From Cylindrodendrum hubeiense (taxonomy: Eukaryota > Ascomycota > Sordariomycetes > Hypocreales > Nectriaceae), in contig JAANBB010000046.1 of assembly GCA_014621425.1 (NCBI GenBank), positions 62,001 through 126,000 of the forward strand: a stretch of 64,000 bases of DNA, written 5' to 3'. A program made the position numbers and the translations under genes. The notes under the pieces are model-generated. The model made no database searches and had not been told where the DNA came from. It saw only the letters and a list, made by a program, of their open reading frames with translations. Positions 22,449-34,693 of this stretch are shown piece by piece (the first letter of the stretch is position 1; each line of letters opens with the position of its first letter).

Positions 22449-24589
22449 TTAATGAGGGTTGTGCATGGGTAGCACTGTGATTTCATACCCATTTGAGTCC
22501 GTTTGGATCTTGTGCAAGTCCTTTCGGCACATTTCGCAGAAATATTCATCAGGAAGCTCCTCTTCTGAGAATATTCCCATGCAAGCGCCGTGCTGCCAGA
22601 CTTTGCAAATATCGCATTCGATATATAGTCCCTCCATATTCGCGATTTGTTCCGATGTTCTTGGGGGTCCGGGCTGTCCAGCGGGAAGGCCTGGGTATTC
22701 TTCATGACCACATATGCATCGCACGACTTCATCCGCCACATCTGAGCTGTCGTCTTTGGGTGCGTGCCTCGACGCCTGCCTACTTCGAGCGCCAGAAATA
22801 TCCAGCGGTCGGGGATTGCAGCTGTTACAAAGATGTTCAAAATCTTCGCTCAATGCCTGATCGGGGTCCTCGTGATAGTAGCAATCGATATGCTGCCAAG
22901 TGTCACACTTTTCACAGTAAATACTGTTACCATCGTCTTCATGGTTCCCACAGATGCATTTAAATGTGAGGGGATCATCTTCATCAGCTGGTTCTGGCTC
23001 TGAATCAGCGCCAGATGCCTCCTCGTCCGGATTAGTTGGGAGAGCCGACAGAGATATTTCTTCCAGATGACCAGCTAGGTGACGGGTAATTGCTATTTGT
23101 CCTTCCTCTGTAATCTCGAAGCATAATGGACATTCGATTGATTCCCAGTCGGGCTCATAGTGCTCAAGAGCAAGATGGGAGGCCCATTCATTGCGACTGC
23201 GAAAGGCGGGCATACCGCATCTTGTCTCAAGGCATTGGTAGGGTTGGAGATCCGAGTACAAATGGCGTCTAGGATAATAGTGTCAGCCCAAATAAAGTCG
23301 CACAAGCAATGCTAGGAATATCACCCACTTCCATGCGGAATTATTTACGACTCGGACAGCCATACCACAAGCGACGCAGGGAAAAGGCTTTCCTCGTTTC
23401 GCCTCATCCGTGAGTGGTGGAATGCGTGTCTTCTGGCCATCAGAACCGCTGTAGGTCATGACTGTTTCGGCATATGAACTCATCGTTGGTAATGAGGTCC
23501 CTAAGCCCGAGTCCTGGAATTTAGAGCCAGCCACTGTTTCAGCTTCTCCACTGGTTGTTTCCAGCTGCTGTTTCTCAGCAAGCTCATTTTTGACTCTTTG
23601 GTCTTGACAACGGAGATATCTCTCCATGTTCATCTCTCCCAGCTCCGAGGTGAGTGACTTATCGGCTTGAGGGAAGCGCTGCTCGATCTTGTCCTTAAAC
23701 GCTTTTTGAGGTGCCCATGCGGCCTCTTCAAGTTCTTTCTGCTTCTGCGATAGTAGATCAAACACAGGGTTTCTGATCATAGGATCCAGTTCCATTAAGC
23801 ACTGCACATCAGTTCGCAGATCCTGCGCTATTTCGGTGATATCATCTTGCTCAAAATCCAAGGAGCTGTCACTCGAAGAGTCTGAGCTGGCATCAGTTGA
23901 TTCGTGGATGAGATAGGACGCTTCTGCATCCACTGCAGTGAGTCGAAGCCTTAAATCGTCGAGTCTTTCTAATTCGCCTTGAACTACGCAAGGCTTAAGT
24001 CCTACCAAGTACGTTAATCGCCGTTCATTTTCCAGCCGGGCTTTAGTAGTTGCTTTGTGAATGCTAACATATAGTGAAATATTTGAGAATACCAAGATGC
24101 AACGATATCACACAGTGATCACCTACTTTCTGATAATGCATTTGTGATGCTCGATAAAATTCTAAGAGTTGATCTCCGAATGCTCCGTGACTTGGTAAAA
24201 ATATTGTCTAGCGAGCCGCCTCGAACACCCCACGCATCTGACCACAGAACCATGAGGGAATAAGTCCGCTCAAGGCTCATCCGAGTTGACTTTGGGATAT
24301 CTTCATTCTTGGAAATGTGGCGAATCATTTCCTTGTAGAAACTAAGTGCAGCAGCGCAGAGCCGGGCGGCGACACTGATGTCTCCCGACCAAGATTCGGA
24401 TACCGGAGCGTTGGCCTGCCATTCCTGGATAGCCTCGGCGGCATCGCGACGTTCCGCCATCGGGACCATGGTGCGGTCAGCCATTTCCATTCTCGTCATT
24501 CGATTGCTCATCTTGTAAGGCTGAGATGGAAATGGACAAAACCCAGAGTCGCCGAAGGCTGTAAGATAATCGCGTGGCGGGGCAATCAT
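22449..24589 (-). CDS. Zinc-finger protein with two PHD fingers
   Basis: Exons 24589-24123, 24063-23329 and 23268-22449 give 673 residues; introns are 59 and 60 bases. The donor of the first intron (GTGATC) is weak, so that junction is uncertain, and a start at 24511 is also possible. The N-terminal ~390 residues are an alpha-helical fungal region with an acidic Ser-rich stretch. Next comes a Cys/His cluster (CVACGMAV, then WxxH, DLQPYQC, CPLC, RHLAGH), typical of fungal C2H2 proteins. Two PHD fingers follow: CICGNHEDDGNSIYC...CDTWQH (~505-555) and CICGHEEYP...CDICKVWQH (~590-655). PHD fingers of this Cti6/Bye1-like kind commonly read histone H3 tails, so a chromatin role is likely. Joining to the fungal N-terminal module is unusual. 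It is divergent from the next gene, with 159 bases between starts. Confidence 0.85.
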
Positions 24590-24748
24590 GCCACGGCTCA
24601 AAATAATCCTCGCGTGGAATACCCCGCCTTCAGCCGCACTCCGCTTCCTTCTGACCGCTGCCGCGTCTGATGATCTCTCAACCTGAACGACGTGATTTTA
24701 TCGGTAACGACTTCATTCGGCGAGGATCATTCATGTTGCGCTGCAGAG
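24590..24748. promoter_or_regulatory. Short shared promoter between PHD-finger gene and DUF7580-like gene
   Basis: Only 159 bases separate the two divergent start codons (237 if the PHD gene starts at 24511), so their promoters must overlap. No specific operator was recognised. Confidence 0.45.
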
Positions 24749-26638
24749 ATGGACCCTGTTTCGCTCGTTCTGGGCATCGTTCCTCTTCTCGGCGGCGCTC
24801 TGAAGGTGTACAAATCCACATATTCCAAGCTCAAAACCTTTCGTCATTATTCAAGAGAAGTCGACCGTGTACGAAAGCATTTCGACCGTCAAAGGCAGTT
24901 CTTTCTCAATGAGATTCATCTTGTGCTCCGTTTAGTCTTGGATGACGAAGCCTTGGTTCAGGACATGATTGATGATGGGGTACACAAAAAATGGAAGAGT
25001 CTCAGTTTGGAAACTGCCATGGTCGACTGCTTTGGTAATAACTCCCAATCACTCAAGGAAATCATTGAAGATATTGGCACCATTATCGATAATGTCCAAA
25101 AGGGTCTAGAGTGCTTTAGCTGCTTGGATGAAGAGCGACTACAGGTAAGGTGACCGACGAATCATATCCCCGATACGATTACTGATGATATACCGTTTCT
25201 CCAGGGTGAGCGACTTAAGGACACAGTGAAACGCGTGAGAGATCGCATGAAGATTTCGTTTGACAAATCTAAGTTCGAAAAATGGACTGCTGAACTTCGG
25301 GACGCCAACAACGACCTCAAACTCCTCCGTGAGCAGATGGGTGAGCTTTGCAAGCCGATGATGCGGACACGTCAATTGCATTATCCTTATTCCGTGCAAA
25401 CTTTATACAAACACACATTTAATCACTACCTTAACACAAGGGAGGCCTCAAAAGCACTTCACAAAGCCTTTTGCACTGCCTGGTCGACACCGGATTCTGC
25501 CCACTTTAGACACTTTGTCAGACTCTTCCTCGAGACGAAATCTCGCGACGAGGTCCAGCTAGATCTGGCTATTTCATGTCTGGAGCAAGATTCTATGCAA
25601 GGGCAAGAAAAGACTACATCATCTAGCGGTATACTGATACCTAGTATCGTCCTAGCGAACATGATCACAGTCCACGTCAAGTCAACGGTCACAATGATAC
25701 TGGGTCCAGAATTCCTCGCGGAGTTTCCGGATTTCGACAATACGCAACGAAAGCGGCAGAGAGTTGTGAAATTTGCGGACGAAAAAGCAAGACCCCGGGA
25801 AAGTGATTCGTCATTGTCGGAATCGTCTCCTGTTGAACCTCTGGACCTTCAGAGCACTCAACACTTTTGCTCAGAACTTCTTCCCAAGGGCGTGCATAAC
25901 CAGCTTGAAGTTGTTCGCAAAAGGGGTCGCGAGAAACGAAAGCACGACCCCACATGTATTGGGTATATGGGTTCGTGGGCCCAGGATGAGTATCGACACT
26001 CATTTTTCCCATGTTGTGAAGGAGTCTGCAACCCAAATCTTTGCAAGGGAAATATCAAGTCAAAGGGACTGGTACGAATGGATGAGATGCTTGCACGACC
26101 TCGAAGTGAAGAGCTATCCGTCCCAGAGCAACTGCAACTGGCAGCCCGTCTAGTCTCGTTTGTGTTGAGATTCAACTCGACACCATGGCTTGGGGAATGT
26201 TGGGGCCTCCAGGACTTGTACCTGTTCCAGCAAGATTCTGACCTGGCTGCCTCGTTGAAGACGCTGCATATTAATGTCGATTGGGCACAAAGGTCTACGG
26301 GAGAGCTAATGGAGGTGGACTCAGCTAGCGACTCAAGGGCCTTTGAAGACGCAAAGCTGGTTCACGGTATATACGATGCCACGGTTTATAATCTAGGGGT
26401 GGCGCTGTTGTCAATTGGGCGTTGGGAAAGGTTTGACTCTAATGATGTCCTACGCGTTCGCCGGATGGCATCTCAGGCATGTCCACTTGGAACCAAGTAC
26501 CAGGAGATGACCCAGAAAGTTATCGAGTGTGACTTTGGCTGTGGCAAAGACCTAAGTAAGTATCGGCTGCAGCAAGCGATATATAACGGAATTTCTCTTG
26601 AGCTAGAGGCTATGATAAATAGCCTCACTCTCAAATAG
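24749..26638 (+). CDS. Fungal DUF7580-like protein (prion-inhibition/HeLo-like N-terminus)
   Basis: Exons 24749-25144 and 25205-26638 with a 60-base intron encode 609 residues. The N-terminus (MDPVSLVLGIVPLLGGALKV) is a hydrophobic helix followed by amphipathic helices. This organisation is seen in fungal proteins with HeLo or prion-inhibition-like N-termini that act in programmed cell death signalling. The C-terminal part (GVALLSIGRWE and a C-terminal helical stretch) matches my memory of the large Pezizomycotina family annotated DUF7580, which looks like a degenerate kinase-like fold. The middle holds a basic, Ser-rich linker (RKRQRVVKFADEKARPRESD). No enzyme residues were recognised. The start at 24749 gives the canonical MDPVS opening. 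Function is unknown; involvement in self/non-self response is inference from family context. Confidence 0.82.
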
Positions 26639-27328
26639 GCTATTTACGGACCCCAGGAGTTTACGTTTGCTTCGATGCGAGTCCTTGAAGACAGCGCTTG
26701 TTTCTTCCATAATTTTGCCATGGCAGCATATAGAAGCAATCTAGCACTAGCTCAAAACCTCAAACCAGGCTGGGTAGACAAATGATGATTTGTGTGAGTG
26801 CAGTGTGGCCAGACAAAATAACCATTCGCAGGAAGGTAAATGCAGGTTGGTTGGAAACATACACCTACTTCTAAGTGGATTTTCTGCGAACTGATAGATT
26901 GTCCAAATTTTCTTGCCTCAGATGAAGCTAGTCAAAACGCTTAGTGGTTTGAGTCAGTGGATGTATCGCAGGAACTGGGAGTAGTTCAAACAATCTTCAC
27001 CGATAGGCCCAGTCTCACTTGAAAAGGCGGTTCAATCATGGTGACGCGCATGTGGGGTCGGGAGATTGCTAACTGGCCTTGTAGGCGTCAAGTGTCACAT
27101 TCGGTATTTAGGCATATTACAGGCTGCATTACTGAGAGTGCGTATGCCACTTTTAGTGGTCCATTTCGATGCAACATCAAGAGTGTGAGTGTGTGCCATT
27201 CAATGCCGGCTAAAAGGATGAGAGGAATTATCCTGTGCTCTATAGAATACACATCAATCGCAGTAGGATGATAGAGTAGTTACATGTGACAACCGTGCGA
27301 TGTTATTCATTTGCCTAATGTCACTAAG
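26639..27328. other. Convergent intergenic region
   Basis: About 690 bases between two convergent genes. No supported gene or clear repeat. Confidence 0.45.
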
Positions 27329-29220
27329 CTAAACCTCGTCCAAGAATCGGATGTCCCGATCCCGTCGAGGAGTTGTCGTCCCCGACTCGTCATGCGCCTG
27401 AGTTCCGGTACCAGCAGAAATATCGGCCTCATGCATATCGCTTGCGGCATTGGTCAATACGCCTGACGGCTGATGGAGTGGGCGACTATCCAATATAACT
27501 ACAGGACCTGTAGCCCTAGGTTGAACGTCGCCATTGCCACCTCCAACAAGATATTTTCCAATGATGGGAATCTTCCGCCGGGCTTCCACCAAGTGGGGCT
27601 CATCGCTGAGGCTCTTGCTTAGAACCCGGCCCATTCTCCTGGGAGCGAGATATCCCAATTTTCCAAGCGGAATGCTCAGTCCGTGAATCACCTATTAATC
27701 GGTTAGTGGAGAACAACCCCGGCACAAGGATTACACTTACAACACTACAGACAGTAAGAAACCAGACAACAACACGAACCAGTTCGCTAAGGTCCTTGAC
27801 GTCGCTTCTAGCAACCCCATCCTCGTCGCTTAGATGCTCTTTGATGAAATCCAGGGTAATGAAAAGGTAGAAGATGGCTGAAACGCCAATGGGACCAAAG
27901 AAGCCTACGAAAATGGCTTGCTTAGTGTCCACGATCTGGGGAATCCGCTTGTGCATGAGGAATACCCAAGGCAAGCGGCGCAGAAGGAGTACTAAAAGAC
28001 CAAGAACGACCACGCGCCAGGTAGAGATTACAGAGCTGTTACCAAACTCGTCCCAGGGAAGAAACGCGCCATACCACAAGAAGATGGTGACGTTGAGAAG
28101 CATATCGATAGTCGGCTGGAGAGAGTCGTCTTCGGTCTCGATTCGGAACCAGTCGTCCCACGTAAACGCGTTTCCCGCGACGAAGCAAGCAAGAACATCG
28201 TCTGTCCCAACCAGTCCGCAGGTGCCAAGGACAAACAAGGCGAGTGCGATTGCAAAAACGAGAAAGCTTTCGCGATCAACGTAGTTGCGATTCTCGGCCC
28301 AATGAAGTAGCTCTTTCGCAAGCCAGCCGACCACTGCACCATATAGGATACTGAGAATGATTGTGTATGCCCAAGTATAAGCAAACCAGAGACCCATGGC
28401 GTCACCGGCATCGCTAGACGTGGCACCTGAGCCGACATACTTGATGAGGTACAGTGCAAAGAAGAGAAAGGGATAGCCGAGGCCATCGTTGGCACCCGAC
28501 TCAGCAACAATAAGGTTTTGAAGGTCCTTGGGGATGTTTTGATCCGCGAACTTGCCCTTGACTATCACCGCTGATAGCACAGGATCCGTTGGCGTCACAC
28601 ATGCGCCGACTGCGAGGGCATGCAGAAAGCTAGATGTCCCAGAGAGGCCCCAGACGAGGAGGCTCGTTGCGATCCACATGCATGTCATTCCCGGCCCGAG
28701 GAGCAGGGAAAGGGCTTTCCATTCCGTCCGCAGGTACTTGCTCGGGAGTTGTACACCTGCCAAAACAAGCTGAACGCCCAGCACCAGCCGTGAGAAGTTG
28801 AGAGTGATGGCATTGAGGTTGTCTTGACAGTCAGCATCTGAGACACCATCTAGAGAACACTGCGCATAGTCCTTGGGTCTTATGAAATTGGCGCCATTGG
28901 GTCCAAATGCCACGCCGACCAGGAGGGCGATAACTATTTTCTATGTGTCAGCCACCGAGATTCCGCCAAGAATTCTTCTGCCAAGAGATCATCCGCCGAG
29001 GCGCGTTCGCCAAGACGACTTTGAATGCCAAGGCAGCGCCAATGCAGAGTGCAGCAATGCGGGGGTGCAATAGGGACGACTGACGGGCTTCTGAGAGATA
29101 GTAATTCTCCTTTAAGAGAAAGGACACCAGGCCAAACAGCGATATGAAGCCTCCTAGAAGGGCCAAGATGATGTTAAAGTTGGTAGGCTGGAGCGGGACT
29201 GCCCAAATATCGCGCGACAT
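27329..29220 (-). CDS. Plasma-membrane Na+/H+ antiporter (CPA1, Nha1/Sod2 type)
   Basis: Exons 29220-29085, 28933-27741 and 27691-27329 give 563 residues. The first intron is long for this window (151 bases) and rejoins the frame as SEALIALLVGVAFGPNG, the conserved second helix of fungal Nha1. About twelve membrane segments follow. The ion-binding region is visible as ACVTPTDPVLSAV and the paired ESGANDGLGYPF, where the acidic Asp residues are the cation site in this family. LACFVAGNAFTWDDWF and FFGPIGVSAIFYL are further landmarks. The cytosolic tail is short (about 120 residues) compared with budding yeast Nha1, as in Sod2. By family it exports sodium, potassium or lithium for protons and supports salt tolerance. 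The start at 29220 (MSRDIWAVPL) is the first that gives the usual N-terminus. Confidence 0.93.
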
Positions 29221-30327
29221 GCCAGGCACGAAAGCCGACGGAAGCGAGACAGAGGAGCGGGAGCAACAAAATGAGAGGCGTTCAAGGACAATTCGAGGCT
29301 CTATTTCGGGTGAGTCAAACAACGACGGCAATAAAATCGTTGACGATGATGACGGAATCAGGATTGAATTCTCAGTTGACTTCCAGGGCAGTTTTCTTAT
29401 CGCGATTAGGCCCAAACAGTGTTTTGCCCCTCATTTGTTGTGGGGCCTTACGGAACTAGACTAAACCCATTTCCGTAAAACCGATGCTGCTGTGACGTAC
29501 TTGCAGATGGGAACAGTATGTGAGCTCGTACTTTACTTCGACCAAGAATCACAAGCCAAATACATTAAGTTTGATGACCATCTCGCTGCATCTGGGGTGA
29601 CGGGACAATAATATACCAGGCTAGTATTATGTCTTTAATTCAGCTGGTTATGAAGTGCACTCCTGAGTCCCACTACGGGGCCGTGTCTTAGACAAGGAAG
29701 ATAATTTACTACCATAGATAGCAACTTATAGAATGAATCAATAAACCAGTACGACTGACTAGTGCTGGATATTTTCTACATTATGCTGGTGATGATTAAC
29801 ATATGTCGTATCGCGAAAAGTAGACCCGGGGCAACAATAGCAGCACATTTGAGTAGTAAGGCGTCGCGGTAGTGGAGGCATCTTTACATTTCGCATGAGC
29901 CTGTATGGCTTTGAACAGCAGCAGCAATACAGTGTGTTTACCAATCGAGTCGGTTCTACGTCGTCAAAATAATGCATAATCCCGATGCGATTTATGCCAC
30001 CATCATTTTGACCTGATTGGCCCCCGACTTCATATTTCACATGCTATCGTACAGTGCCAAACACGCCGGCCAGTCCATGGCCCAATCAACACGAGCAAAA
30101 CAGCTCCGCTTTCCAGACGCGACGCCCAGAAAAGTGGTTGGGCACCAAATATTGCCACGTCATGAAAAGCGGTGAAGAGGAGTGTCTGGCAGATGTCAGA
30201 TTCCTACCTGCTCCCCAATCTTGTGCTTCTTGATCGATGCACGGCCTGATAGTTCAGTCATTTTGTTCCTATATTTGCCGTTTAGGCGATTCAAACCCCT
30301 CCACTCAGTCGCTCATTCCAAATCACC
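29221..30327. other. Divergent intergenic region
   Basis: About 1.1 kb between the divergent antiporter gene and the next plus-strand gene, holding both promoters. No other gene recognised. Confidence 0.5.
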
Positions 30328-31560
30328 ATGGGCGTCAAAGACTTGTCCGAATGGATGATCAACAACAAGATCCTTCGGGAGAAGGCTGTTAAGAAGGTCA
30401 CCGACATGATTGAGCAAGCCGTACCGCTTGTCAGGACACTCCAAGCAGGATATCACCTTCTTGAATCCGGAGAGGCAGTTCATAATGTGAATAACGCGGC
30501 TGCGACTTTGAACCACTTCATCCCTGTCATGCAAGTCATGGGCAAGTCGATCAGCGACAGCGCAAAGATATTTACGTACTTCAATGTGGCCGCACTCACT
30601 ATCGGAATCGGCGCCAATGTAGTGCCGACCTACCAGGGAGTCCAGGTTCTCCAACTTATAGCAGCCAGGCTGAAGGACATCTCAACAAGCCTTGCCGCCC
30701 AAACTGCCCTTGTCGCCCAAAAGGAATTCCCACAATATGTCTACGAAATGATTCGAGAGCGCCTCGGCCAGACCTCTGACGACAAGACTTGCGACCACTT
30801 GTTTTTCGTCTATCATCCCGATGACGACTGGTACCCCAAGTTCTATCACCTTCTTGAAAAGAATCCACCAGGCCCTCGATTTTGTGGGTATACCAACCAG
30901 ATCGATACCATTTTCATTTTCATGCTGGCGGTTAGACGACGAATCCAAGAAAAAGAGCGCCGGGCCGAGGAAAAAGGACGACCAAAACGACCGACAAAGC
31001 TGCACCTCATCATCCCGGCATACCAACCTATCCTCATCCTTGAAGCGCTGAAGATCCCGGAGGAAATCGGCGACTTTGTTATGGAGGGCCGAATCAACAG
31101 CAATACCGAGTTTGTCTGGCTAAACTTGCCCGAGGAACAGAGACACTATGTCTTGGGCATTGGGCATTGGACTCCTCCCACTCTGGGATGGTGGGACTGG
31201 AGCATGACCAAGGTTGGCATGGCCGAAGAGCCGCCTGTCCTACGTGCGCCAAGAGTCTTAGGTACCAGCCAGCAAAAGGACGAAGACGAAGACGAACGAG
31301 TCTCTGTGAACAGCGAAGACAGTGGCTACGATGCTCCCGACGACACCGCTTTGACTGGTCAGGGGATGATGTCAGATCCTGGACCAAGTGCTGGTTATCC
31401 AGGGCCTAGCGGGGAATCAAGTCGGCACGATGCGACGCCAGTTCACCACCGCCGCCGACGGAAGCACAAAAAGCCTTCAAGTAAGGAGCAGGGCGCAAGT
31501 AAAGGGAGAAGTCGGCGTGGGAGTGATTCGGCCTCGGTTAATCCTTGGTCTGGGTCATAG
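30328..31560 (+). CDS. Uncharacterised fungal protein with central hydrophobic helix and basic tail
   Basis: One exon of 410 residues, ATG in a good context (accATGG). The N-terminal half is helical, with a hydrophobic segment near residues 85-105 (VAALTIGIGANVV) followed by an amphipathic helix (LIAARLKDISTSLAAQ). This arrangement could span or bind a membrane. A second, more globular part contains CDHLFFVYHPDDDWYPKF and VWLNLPEEQRHYVLG. The last ~110 residues are acidic, then Ser/Gly-rich, and end in a strongly basic stretch (HHRRRRKHKKPSSK) that could act as a nuclear signal or bind nucleic acid or phospholipid. I recall similar single-exon proteins from sordariomycetes without known function. 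Confidence 0.8.
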   Translation: MGVKDLSEWMINNKILREKAVKKVTDMIEQAVPLVRTLQAGYHLLESGEAVHNVNNAAATLNHFIPVMQVMGKSISDSAKIFTYFNVAALTIGIGANVVPTYQGVQVLQLIAARLKDISTSLAAQTALVAQKEFPQYVYEMIRERLGQTSDDKTCDHLFFVYHPDDDWYPKFYHLLEKNPPGPRFCGYTNQIDTIFIFMLAVRRRIQEKERRAEEKGRPKRPTKLHLIIPAYQPILILEALKIPEEIGDFVMEGRINSNTEFVWLNLPEEQRHYVLGIGHWTPPTLGWWDWSMTKVGMAEEPPVLRAPRVLGTSQQKDEDEDERVSVNSEDSGYDAPDDTALTGQGMMSDPGPSAGYPGPSGESSRHDATPVHHRRRRKHKKPSSKEQGASKGRSRRGSDSASVNPWSGS

Positions 31561-32419
31561 ATTTGAGGTCAGATGGGCATTTCAACAGAAGAATACACGA
31601 GTTTTAGATATACAAAGGGATCAAGGGAGACAAGAAAGTCATCGGCGCATTGGGTAGCTTAAGTTTGCAAGATTGTAGCATCATTTCAGTATTAGTCACC
31701 AGCATCGCAGTTATAACCCTTTACCAGAAAGGAAGGGCTGCCAGATTAGATTTCGGCTACACTAAAGGTGTAAGTCGACCCACGAAGACCCATTTGTCTG
31801 CGACTGTGAATGCGGTGCCATTAATGTAGGAGCGGAAGCTGGCTGTAGTGCTATTGCAGGCGACCCATATAGATTCGAGATTCATCCGGAGAGCGAACTG
31901 GCGGCGGTCCAGACTTTTCGCTGTCGGCTGTCGATAAACCATTTGAGGTGCTCTCGTCTCTCTTCGCAGTAAAAGCATCAAGGGTCTCAATGACAGACCG
32001 GTAGCCTCGAAAGCTACTAACACAGTGGATAGAGCGAGGAGTAGCATAACCTGTCCAACTTAAACTCACTCCCCGTAGGAAACTCCGAGAATTCAATAAG
32101 CAGATCCAACGAGTGCGAGAAAATACATGCTGAACAACAATGAAAGCCATAAGACAGGATAGACTGGATGGAACAGCCTGATGACAACGGGAGATCTTGT
32201 ATTTGTCTATCTATCTAATAAAGAGTAAGGAGGACCAGCTATTTATTCCTGGGGATCCGGATACTCCAGATACCCTTGGATCAATGATGCCGTTGAATGC
32301 CGACGATATAGATCATTGAGGTTGGTCGACGTTTGAAGTCTATTGCTAAGGATGACCGCAACCGAACCCAAGTTCTATTACAGATCCGGGCTTTTGCAGA
32401 GGTGACTTTCCTATGAGAT
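31561..32419. other. Intergenic region with one weak small ORF
   Basis: About 860 bases between two genes that end toward each other. The only candidate is the short minus-strand frame listed separately. Confidence 0.4.
31757..32047 (-). CDS. Possible small secreted protein (weak)
   Basis: An uninterrupted minus-strand frame of 96 residues starts with a hydrophobic stretch (MLLLALSTVLVAFEATG) that could be a signal peptide, then a basic segment and an N-glycosylation-like NGT site. It has a single Cys and no recognised domain. It may equally be chance or one exon of a longer gene; a real gene is not certain. Confidence 0.25.
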   Translation of the reverse strand: MLLLALSTVLVAFEATGLSLRPLMLLLRRETRAPQMVYRQPTAKSLDRRQFALRMNLESIWVACNSTTASFRSYINGTAFTVADKWVFVGRLTPLV

Positions 32420-33954
32420 CTATTCGTTTGACAGAGGCTTTCTTCCCCAAATAAAATAGACCGGGGTGTAGAGATGAATTGAAGGATTCTTCAGGTCACT
32501 CTTTACCTTGGCTACAAATACCTGGATTTCCTCCTCACTCCAGCCGAGCACGCGGCCAAAAATGCCAGGCGTATAAGAGTCGATTACATGCTTCTCCTGG
32601 ATGGACTGGAACTTGCCAATCTCCTTGAGCTTCGCGTCTTTAGGCCACAAGCCAATTGGCACCTAGCTTCTTGTCAGCACTCACACCTTCAAGCCAGATA
32701 ATTTGAGAGTTCCTGACCTTGAGGACTGATTGTTGGACATCAACAAATCCTGCGCTCTTTAACTTTTCTTGCCAAAGAAGTGCGCTGTCAAGAGGCTTCC
32801 CGAACCTCGCTGCACCCTCGCGCATGTTCTTCATCCAGAGCTGAGCATTTGTAGCCTTGTCAGCTGTGTCATCGTCAGAGACGAAATCTGGATGAACAGC
32901 CTGAATCTCAAAATATCCGCCAGGGGCAAGGTGCTGGAAGGCTTGCTTGAACAGCCTGTTGTCGTCGGATATACATCCTCCTAGTTCCCGGGCGTGTATG
33001 AAATCGAATGGTGTATGGTATACCCATTCCGATTCAAAATCATCAACTTCAAATGAGCAGTTCGGTGGAGTCCTGTATCAAGTCAGTCAAGAAAACATAG
33101 ATTGTCAACAGTCGGAGATTGTATTTACCATTTAGGCTGTATGGGACTCAAATCAGTCCCAAGCACTTCCGCAGATGGATATTCGCTAGACACCAGTTGT
33201 TAGAAAAGGTTCTGCTGGGTAGTTTTGCAGAAAACGAAGAAGAAAAGGCATGCTGAGGTCTTACTCCGCAAAATCTATTGCCCAGATACCGGTTCCAGTG
33301 CCCAGGTCAAGCACACGCTGGGGGTTCTTGCTAATCGGCGCAAGGTTTAACTTTCCTCCAAGCACCAGACGATAAATGTGATGCCCTAAATCCATGCGTT
33401 CCTGTTCCTCATCATCATTAGGCTGTCACGAATCCAGTTAGTCTTTTGAAGTGCGAATCACAATTGCGCAGCGGGGTAAATACCACCAAATAGGCGCCTT
33501 CGTGGAATGCATGATAGCGACGCCCGTTCTATATGTGTGTCAGCGTATGGTGATTTGTTTTATGCAACTGGAGTTACGAACCTCGTATCTGAATCAAGCG
33601 GACGATTAACCGTTAGAAGGTCTTCCAAGTATCACGATAGGTCACTTCATAACGTACTTGTAGTTAAGGACGCTCGAGTTCAGAGATGTCATCTCACTTG
33701 CAGCTGATTCTCTAGAGACATTGTCAGACTAGTTCGGTTATGATTCATGATAAAAAGACTTACGAATCATCGAAGGCCGAATCATTTTCGTCCAAATCAT
33801 CCTAAAGAAACCGGGTCAATATTTGGCGCACATTTCTGGGGCGAAATTAAGCACGCACATCGGCCTGCAAAGGGTTCTCCGCCAACAAGTCCTGCAGTTG
33901 CGCTACTGCCTCTTGTGGGGATTGACTCCGCTCTTGGACGGTTTGTTCAGCCAT
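32420..33954 (-). CDS. LaeA/UmtA-like SAM-dependent methyltransferase
   Basis: Nine exons are phase-consistent: 33954-33859, 33801-33764, 33711-33658, 33588-33582, 33528-33487, 33422-33265, 33185-33129, 33072-32718 and 32662-32420, giving 349 residues. The fourth exon is only 7 bases. Before the domain lies an acidic Ser-rich N-terminus and the YKYENGRRYHAFHEGAYL box typical of fungal LaeA-related proteins. SAM binding is shown by VLDLGTGTGIWAIDFAD (residues ~116-132), LGTDLSPIQPKW and a downstream HLAPGGYFEIQ strand. Many relatives sit near secondary-metabolite genes or regulate them; others are of unknown substrate. No biosynthetic core gene (PKS, NRPS) is present in this window, so a cluster role is not supported here. 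The product is probably cytosolic or nuclear. Confidence 0.88.
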
Positions 33955-34693
33955 GATCTACGTTGCTTTTGGAGTGGAAGTGAGATGTAAAGAAGAAATG
34001 ATCATCACGAAAAGCCACCCTCCTCTTTTCTTCTTCGCTCGACCCCGCTTTGGCCACCCGTTATCATACCACACAATTCTCGACGAGTAGAGAGAGAGTG
34101 GGCCTTGTGTCGCGATTCCGCAGCCAGGGCCGTGGGTGTTTTACCAACAACATCCATGCATATTTACATGGTTTGGACGAATGAGGATGAGAAACGTACG
34201 AGCCCGTGCATGAACATGCTACAAACCAACAACCTCGGCATAAGCACGATTTATTGGTAGGTCCCCTGCAATCCAATTGCTGCGCATGCGGCTTTATCAC
34301 GCTGCAAGAGGAAGTTGGTTCATCACTCCGGCCAGCACCGCCTACGCCACACTCATGCCTGTCCCTCCGGGCACAAATCACACCAATACGTGAGTAATAT
34401 AATTAAAAGTCGGTGAGTTTAACCCACCACACCATATTGCACTTGCCTGCTACATGTACTCGTTCTCCAGAATACTGCACTAATGTAATCAAAATGGCAT
34501 TGGCAAAGACCAGCCACCCTGCCGATTGACACACTAGGTGCCCATAAATCATCCGATTCGTGAGTAGGATATGCCCGCGCGCCCGGCACATGCGTTGTCA
34601 AATAAAAGCATGGTCCAAGTATAGTGTAAGTCCATTCTTGTCCATGAAAAGTCTCCATTCAACATTGAGAAATATGTGTAACAAAGAAATAGC
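33955..34693. other. Intergenic region
   Basis: About 740 bases including the methyltransferase promoter. No gene or named element seen. Confidence 0.45.
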
